Source of the DNA: Nitrososphaeria archaeon
Lineage (GTDB): Archaea > Thermoproteota > Nitrososphaeria > Nitrososphaerales > JACAEJ01
Direction: 5' to 3'
DNA length: 39,173 nt
Assembly (NCBI GenBank): GCA_029775925.1
Contig: JARVKB010000034.1
Coordinates: 1-39,173, forward strand
Positions 34,111-39,173 of the stretch are shown piece after piece. A program made the translations under genes and the position numbers. The number at the start of each line of letters is the position of its first letter. The first letter of the stretch is position 1. Below the pieces are notes generated by a model that was given only the letters and a program-made list of their open reading frames with translations, made no database searches and was not told the DNA's origin.

Positions 34111-35070
34111 ATGGAAGTAGAAGAGATTTGTATTAAAATTCGTTCTTTACTTAAAGAATCAGTTTTAAGAAATTTATCTGAAGGTATACTTTTATCTGGA
34201 GGATTAGATACAAGCATCCTTGCATACTTAGCTTCTGATATTAATAAATTGAAAGCTATAACTGTAGCTTTTAACGGTGCTTTTGCTCCAGACGTAGAGT
34301 ATGCAAAGCTTATAACAAAAACACTGAATCTAGACCATATTGTCCATTTATTTGATAAGAATGAACTCTTTAATTCAATTCCTATGGTAATAAAGACGTT
34401 GAAATCTTTTGACCCTATGGAGATAAGAAATAGCGTCTCGATATTTATTGCTTTAAAATTGGCAAAAGAGAAAGGAATAAAATCAGTAATGACCGGTGAT
34501 GGTAGCGATGAACTCTTTGCTGGCTATAGCTTTCTTTTCGAACTAAATAAGGAGCAATTAGACGACAAATTAAGTAAAATATGGGAAAGTATGTCTTTTT
34601 CATCAATCCCTTTAAGTAAGGCCTTAAATATTGATGTTAAAATCCCTTTTCTAGACCAAGAGCTTAAATCTTATGCCATGAATCTTGACTCAAAATATAA
34701 AATAAAAAAAGAAGGCCATAAGACATGGGGCAAATGGATACTAAGAAAAGCTTTTGACGATATTTTGCCAAAAGCTATAGTTTGGAGGGAAAAAGCACCC
34801 ATAGAATATGGTTCAGGAACTAATGTACTAACAAGTTTATTAGAAAAAATGGTAAATGATTTTGAATTCGAAGAAAAAAGGAAAAGATATGTGGAAGAAG
34901 ATAATGTTGTAATTCGTAGTAAAGAGCAATTATGGTACTATGAAATATATAGATCAATTATCGGCATACCTAAAAAAGCCAGGCATAATGGCAAGAACTG
35001 TCCTTTTTGCCATTCAGATGTAAACGAGTATGCCAATTATTGTAGGGTTTGCGGGGCCTATCCGATATGA
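34111..35070 (+). CDS. Asparagine-synthase-like protein with C-terminal zinc ribbon
   Basis: PP-loop ATPase of the asparagine synthase type, 319 residues. The PP-loop SGGLDTS is at 29-35 and a second family segment, MTGDGSDELFAGYSF, carries the catalytic Asp/Glu residues, followed by IPFLDQELKSYAM and the C-terminal KWILRKAF/WREKAPIEYGSG pattern. It lacks the N-terminal glutaminase (no Cys2 domain) of AsnB, so would need ammonia from elsewhere. The last 25 residues form a zinc ribbon with Cys297/300 and Cys311/314. The substrate may not be aspartate. I choose ATG 34111; ATG 34099 lies four codons upstream. It is next to gatB but has its own promoter. Confidence 0.75.
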   Translation: MEVEEICIKIRSLLKESVLRNLSEGILLSGGLDTSILAYLASDINKLKAITVAFNGAFAPDVEYAKLITKTLNLDHIVHLFDKNELFNSIPMVIKTLKSFDPMEIRNSVSIFIALKLAKEKGIKSVMTGDGSDELFAGYSFLFELNKEQLDDKLSKIWESMSFSSIPLSKALNIDVKIPFLDQELKSYAMNLDSKYKIKKEGHKTWGKWILRKAFDDILPKAIVWREKAPIEYGSGTNVLTSLLEKMVNDFEFEEKRKRYVEEDNVVIRSKEQLWYYEIYRSIIGIPKKARHNGKNCPFCHSDVNEYANYCRVCGAYPI

Positions 35071-35103
35071 TAAATTTTTATCCTCTTAAAACATTTTAGA
35101 GAA

Positions 35104-37668
35104 TTGCAAAGGTATAGTTGCCCTTCTTGTGGTAAAAAGGTTGATGTAAAAAGACTTTATGATGGCAGATATACGATAAGCTGTAAATATTGTAGAATCC
35201 TTTACATATCTCAATCCATATTAGAAAGCGATGAAGCTTATCTAGAATTTCTTGAGAAATATGACAAGGACTTAATAAAGCGTAACATTAACATGGAGAG
35301 AGTTATGGAGGAAGAAGGTCTTGTAAGGTCAATGAATCAAATCATAAAAATGGTTGAAGATAATGGAATAAAATATGAAGAGTTACCAGATGTTATGAGA
35401 GATATTTTAAGTTCAAAAGAAGACTATATAGTCTATTATAAATTTTTTGATGCAAATACTCCAGAAATAGGCAATAGCCCTTATGAGATAGGTATCGATC
35501 CTTCTTTAGCTGAAGTAGTTGAAAAAAGTGGTATAGACAATCTGTATAGATTTCAAGAAGAGGCTATAAGGAGAATCTTAAAGGGTGAAAATATAGTTAT
35601 AGTGGCTCCTACAGGTAGTGGTAAGACAGAAGCTTTTGCAATCCCTATTATCCAATTAATTGGAAATGAGATAAAACATTTTGGCGCTCTTAGGGTTGGT
35701 GAAAGATTTGTTAAAGCCCTTTTCATTTATCCAACAAAGGCTTTAGCGAGAGATCAAATTTCAAAGCTGTCTAAACTTGTAAGATCAATAGGAGCAAGAA
35801 TAGATATATTTGATGGAGACACTCCAACCAATGAAAGACAAAGGATAATTTCTAACCCTCCTGATATCATCATAACAAACTTTGATACTCTTCATTACCA
35901 TATGATGTATAGAACTAGCTTTTCAAGATTGCTTCACAATGTAAAGTATGTAGTAGTTGATGAGGTTCATGTATACACAGGAACTTTTGGTTCTAATGTG
36001 CATTTCATAATAAAGCGCTTAAAGAGAATTTGCAATAATTTTCAAATTATTGCAGTATCAGCAACGATAAGCAATCCTTTAGAATTTTGTAAATCTCTTT
36101 TTGGAATCGATTTTTCTTTAGTCAAAGAAGAAGGAAAGAGAGGAAGAATGCATTTTGCTATTATTTTCCCAAGCCTAAGAACCCATAGGTCGTTAGTGAT
36201 AGACGTCTTAAAGAAGTTAGTAAAGCACGACTACAAAACATTAGTCTTTTCTAGCTCACATTTAGGAGCTGAGCTTACAGCTTTTTATGCTAGAAGGAAT
36301 GGCATAAATATATCTGTTCATAGAGCAGGACTTTTATCAAGTTATAGGAAAAGAGTAGAGAAGGAGTTCAGATTAGGATTATTGAAGGCTGTATCTTCAA
36401 CGCCGACTCTTGAATTGGGCATAGACATTGGTAACGTGGACTCTGTCATATCAGATCTGGTTACTATAACAAGGATGGTGCATAGGATAGGAAGGGCAGG
36501 AAGAAAGGGACAAGAGAGCATAGCAATATTAGCTTTAAGAGAGAACGATCCCATAAGTCAGTACTATAAGAATAATCCTAAGGATTATTTTGATGACATC
36601 GATCAAGGTTATGTTGATTCTAACAATCCTATAATAGCTGAAATGCAAATTTTAGCTTCTTCTTTAGATAAACCCATTAAAAAAGGAGAATTTAAAAACT
36701 TCGAGAACATATTAAAAAAATTGAAGACTAAAAAAATTCTATTTGAAAAAGGAGATAGGTTAATACCTAATTATTCATTAGCAAGAAGAATCCTTGGAAA
36801 GTATGATATTAGAGGTAGTAGTGATACAGTTTCTATAACTTTAAATGGTAAAAAGATAGGAGAAAGAGAGATGCCTCAAGCTCTCTTAGAACTCCATCCA
36901 GAAGCTGTTTATTTCCACGCAGGTTCTCGCTACAAATCCGTTGATTTTAAATTTGAGAAAGGAAAAGGAGAGGCTAAAGTTGAGCACTTACCAATAAACT
37001 ATCCGTACTATACTAGGCCTTTGATGGAAGATAGACCATTAATTCTTAAAATATTGAATAAGAAAAAAATAATGAACATAGAGGTTGCATATTGTGAACT
37101 ACTTATAAAGAAGAAGGTTATAGGATATGTTAATTTTGAGATAGGATCTGAAGGGATAAAAGGACAAAAAGTTTTTCTTAGTAATCCTGTTGAATACAAA
37201 TTTGAGACAAAAGGTATAGTCTTCAAGGCTCCTATTCCAAACAAGATTTTAAGCAAAACGCCAATAGAAAAAGTAGATTATATAGCATGTAGTAGCTACC
37301 ATGCAGCCGAGCATGTAACTATAGAGGGCACAAACATGATAACAGGAGGAGCAGCTCAAGATATGGGAGGAATTGCCTTAGGGTCTTCAGGACTAATCTT
37401 TATTTATGATGGTTCTATCGGTGGCAATGGTGCAACAATGCTTCTTTATGATAAAATGGATTTAGCCTTCAAAAGAGCTTTTAAAATACTAGAAGAGTGC
37501 ACTTGTAAATCAGAGAGCGGATGTCCAAGGTGCACATACTCTTATAAATGTGGAAATAATAATGAATATCTTAACAAACACGGTGCACTAGAAATTTTCC
37601 ATCTAATTTTATCAGGTGAAACTGCTCATTTAGTATCACCTATCGTTGGAGAGCGAGCGATTGTATGA
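35104..37668 (+). CDS. Superfamily 2 helicase, Hrq1/MrfA-like
   Basis: A 854-residue DNA helicase. Residues 1-40 form a zinc ribbon (Cys6/9/27/30). The helicase core starts with a Q-type motif FQEEAIRRIL, Walker A APTGSGKT at 168-175, YPTKALARDQ, DEVH at 286-289, SATI, then TPTLELGIDIG and HRIGRAGRKGQ of the second RecA domain. The C-terminal DUF1998-type part holds CTCKSESGCPRC and a later Cys, a metal-binding cluster. This layout matches the Hrq1/YprA (MrfA) helicases involved in crosslink repair. The start is TTG. The following transporter is convergent, 12 bp away. DNA-repair function is inferred from the family. Confidence 0.87.
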   Translation: MQRYSCPSCGKKVDVKRLYDGRYTISCKYCRILYISQSILESDEAYLEFLEKYDKDLIKRNINMERVMEEEGLVRSMNQIIKMVEDNGIKYEELPDVMRDILSSKEDYIVYYKFFDANTPEIGNSPYEIGIDPSLAEVVEKSGIDNLYRFQEEAIRRILKGENIVIVAPTGSGKTEAFAIPIIQLIGNEIKHFGALRVGERFVKALFIYPTKALARDQISKLSKLVRSIGARIDIFDGDTPTNERQRIISNPPDIIITNFDTLHYHMMYRTSFSRLLHNVKYVVVDEVHVYTGTFGSNVHFIIKRLKRICNNFQIIAVSATISNPLEFCKSLFGIDFSLVKEEGKRGRMHFAIIFPSLRTHRSLVIDVLKKLVKHDYKTLVFSSSHLGAELTAFYARRNGINISVHRAGLLSSYRKRVEKEFRLGLLKAVSSTPTLELGIDIGNVDSVISDLVTITRMVHRIGRAGRKGQESIAILALRENDPISQYYKNNPKDYFDDIDQGYVDSNNPIIAEMQILASSLDKPIKKGEFKNFENILKKLKTKKILFEKGDRLIPNYSLARRILGKYDIRGSSDTVSITLNGKKIGEREMPQALLELHPEAVYFHAGSRYKSVDFKFEKGKGEAKVEHLPINYPYYTRPLMEDRPLILKILNKKKIMNIEVAYCELLIKKKVIGYVNFEIGSEGIKGQKVFLSNPVEYKFETKGIVFKAPIPNKILSKTPIEKVDYIACSSYHAAEHVTIEGTNMITGGAAQDMGGIALGSSGLIFIYDGSIGGNGATMLLYDKMDLAFKRAFKILEECTCKSESGCPRCTYSYKCGNNNEYLNKHGALEIFHLILSGETAHLVSPIVGERAIV

Positions 37669-37680
37669 AACTTTATTTAA

Positions 37681-38250
37681 CTAGAATGAATGGACGGCTT
37701 GAAGAACAAATGATATTCCAAATAATATGAAAATAATGGATGCACCTATCTTTATGTATCGAATTGGAACAAACTTGACAAGATTTGAGCCTAGAATAAC
37801 CGCCATTCCCATTAATATAACATATGCAAAAATTAAACCAATAAATATGAGGATTGGCGAATTATAATTTGCAGCAAGAGCTATAATTGAGAATTGAGTT
37901 TTATCACCTAGCTCCATTAAAGTGATTAGGGAAAAAGAAGTAATAAAATTAAACCTTTGATTCTTAACATCAATAACATCTTTATCTTTAGATATTAAAG
38001 TCAGGATTCCAAATATTATGAAGACTATGCCTGATCCAAGACTTACTAATGATATAGGGATAAAAGCAGCAAGAGCCATACCAATCAATATACTAAAACC
38101 GTCAACTAAAGAAACTGCTAAAAGAGCACTCAGAAAAACACAAGTAGGGTTATACCTTGTTGATAAAGTAATAGTAGCAAGTTGAGTCTTATCACCGAAC
38201 TCAGTAAGGGCGATTATGCTAAACGATGATATTAATGGCGCTAAGTCCAT
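37681..38250 (-). CDS. GDT1/TMEM165-family cation transporter
   Basis: Membrane protein of the UPF0016 family, whose members move Mn2+ or Ca2+ (yeast Gdt1, bacterial MneA). The 189 residues contain two homologous halves of three membrane helices, each with the family's E-x-G-D-K-T motif: EFGDKTQ near 17-23 and ELGDKTQ near 112-118. The loop between halves is charged (SKDKDVIDVKNQR). Length and symmetry are standard. No metal regulator is seen. It diverges from tatC across a 115-bp promoter region. Confidence 0.93.
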   Translation of the reverse strand: MDLAPLISSFSIIALTEFGDKTQLATITLSTRYNPTCVFLSALLAVSLVDGFSILIGMALAAFIPISLVSLGSGIVFIIFGILTLISKDKDVIDVKNQRFNFITSFSLITLMELGDKTQFSIIALAANYNSPILIFIGLIFAYVILMGMAVILGSNLVKFVPIRYIKIGASIIFILFGISFVLQAVHSF

Positions 38251-38305
38251 ACATAATATATTCTAATTCATAAATATTAATTTGTCCGGGAAAGAACAAT
38301 TAAAG

Positions 38306-38312
38306 TATAAAT
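38306..38312 (+). promoter_or_regulatory. TATA box for tatC
   Basis: TATAAAT predicts a transcript start near 38335 and a leader of about 30 nt; an AGGTTA stretch lies a few bases before the TTG start. Confidence 0.4.
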
Positions 38313-38365
38313 CGTTGTTTAAATGAGAAGGTCATAAAAATATCGTTAGGAAATGGTGCAGGTTA

Positions 38366-39160
38366 TTGTCTAAAGATATGAGACTCCTTGAACATATAGA
38401 AGAGCTTAGAAGGAGGGTAGTTAAAATTCTTATATCAGTTATGGCTATTACTCTATTCACCTTCTTATTTAGTATACAAGAGTTTAGATATAGTGATCTT
38501 AGAATTTATCTTCCTTATCCAGATATTTACAATAATATTTCTGCTCAATTTTTAGAGAAGGTTAAAGAGGATTTACTCCCCAGTTATGTACAAATTATAG
38601 TGACATCTCCAGGGCAAGCGGTATTGGCTCAAATTAGCACTTCTTTATTCCTTGGTATTGTATTTAGCATGCCCGTAATAGCTTATCAGATAGGGAAATT
38701 TGTCAGTCCTGCTTTGTATCCACATGAGAGAAAAATGGTCCTAAGGATTATAATTCCTTCCACTATACTTTTTTCTCTTGGATGTATATTTTCATATCTC
38801 ATTGTAACGCCCTTTACTTTAGATTTCTTATACAGGTATAGCATAGCTTTAGGTGCACAAACATTCATAACTATAGATGATTTTATATCATTCGTTCTTC
38901 TATTTACCCTTGCTTTTGGTCTTTCCTTCCAATTACCAATAATAATGATTTTATTAACATCGATAGGAGTAGTAGATGCACAGTTTTGGAAGAAAAATTT
39001 CTCTTATGCTATAGTAGCGATAGTTATCTTTGGAGCTTTTATTACGCCTGATACGAGTGGAATAACGATGTGGTTTGTAGCAATGCCCATGATATTTTTA
39101 TATATTATTGGTTATCTATTTACCCGCCGAAAAGTTAAAGTAAACCCCCGACCGAGTTAA
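38366..39160 (+). CDS. tatC: Sec-independent protein translocase TatC
   Basis: Core receptor of the twin-arginine translocase, which exports folded proteins whose signal carries paired arginines. The 264 residues have six predicted membrane helices, the conserved N-terminal MRLLEHIEELRRRVV, a first external loop of about 80 residues, and PALYPHERKM plus FGLSFQLP later. Start is TTG 38366, a few bases after AGGTTA. TatA is not adjacent in the window. The gene ends 13 nt before the right edge. Confidence 0.96.
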   Translation: MSKDMRLLEHIEELRRRVVKILISVMAITLFTFLFSIQEFRYSDLRIYLPYPDIYNNISAQFLEKVKEDLLPSYVQIIVTSPGQAVLAQISTSLFLGIVFSMPVIAYQIGKFVSPALYPHERKMVLRIIIPSTILFSLGCIFSYLIVTPFTLDFLYRYSIALGAQTFITIDDFISFVLLFTLAFGLSFQLPIIMILLTSIGVVDAQFWKKNFSYAIVAIVIFGAFITPDTSGITMWFVAMPMIFLYIIGYLFTRRKVKVNPRPS

Positions 39161-39173
39161 ACTCATGTACCTT

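Overview
The window is chromosomal DNA from an archaeon: AT-rich, gene-dense, with short intergenic gaps and TATA boxes about 25 bp ahead of many starts. Archaeal markers include Cdc48, aEF-1beta, Hjc, FEN-1 with a C-terminal PIP box, geranylgeranyl reductase, DUF371, LysW-dependent amino-acid synthesis, non-phosphorylating GAPN, F420 genes and an intron-bearing tRNA-Tyr. The combination fits a TACK-type lineage (Thaumarchaeota/Nitrososphaeria, Bathyarchaeota or a relative), but I cannot place it more closely from sequence reading alone. There is no insertion sequence, CRISPR array, rRNA or prophage.

Layout. 1-5 kb: a KaiC-like protein cut by the window edge, Hjc resolvase, a small winged-helix protein, then Cdc48 and aEF-1beta. 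5-12 kb: a TGA-interrupted small Cys-rich ORF, geranylgeranyl reductase, a B12-binding radical SAM protein paired with an ArsA/Get3-like ATPase, a 59-residue four-knuckle zinc protein, FEN-1 overlapping PCMT, then DUF371 and an ACT-domain protein on the minus strand. 12.5-19.4 kb: a seven-gene operon argG-argH-lysW-lysX-lysY-lysZ-lysJ. 19.4-24.6 kb: tRNA-Tyr with two introns, GAPN, a glycogen-debranching-like protein and malate dehydrogenase. 24.7-27.9 kb: cofE facing an operon of nitroreductase-cofD-cofC. 28-34 kb: AspRS, a GT4 glycosyltransferase and gatC-gatA-gatB. 34-39.2 kb: an asparagine-synthase-like protein with a zinc ribbon, an Hrq1/MrfA-like helicase, a GDT1-type cation transporter and TatC.

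How the genes work together. The lys/arg operon holds the carrier protein LysW, its loading ligase, kinase, reductase and aminotransferase, plus the last two arginine enzymes, so glutamate can be carried on LysW toward ornithine and then arginine; lysine through the same enzymes is possible. LysK, ornithine transcarbamylase and carbamoyl-phosphate synthase are not here. CofC, CofD and CofE with a stand-alone FbiB-C-like nitroreductase suggest F420 made by the phosphoenolpyruvate route. AspRS near GatCAB suggests transamidation to Asn-tRNA and/or Gln-tRNA.

The most unusual signal is translation initiation. About a third of the genes start with TTG. Two genes in the lys/arg operon have no ATG, GTG or TTG in frame where they must start: argG appears to start at CTG and lysW at ACG, each behind a well-placed Shine-Dalgarno sequence. 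The tRNA-Tyr with one canonical and one non-canonical intron, and a small ORF whose in-frame TGA lies in a hairpin loop, are the other observations most worth checking. I found no clearly new defence or mobile system.
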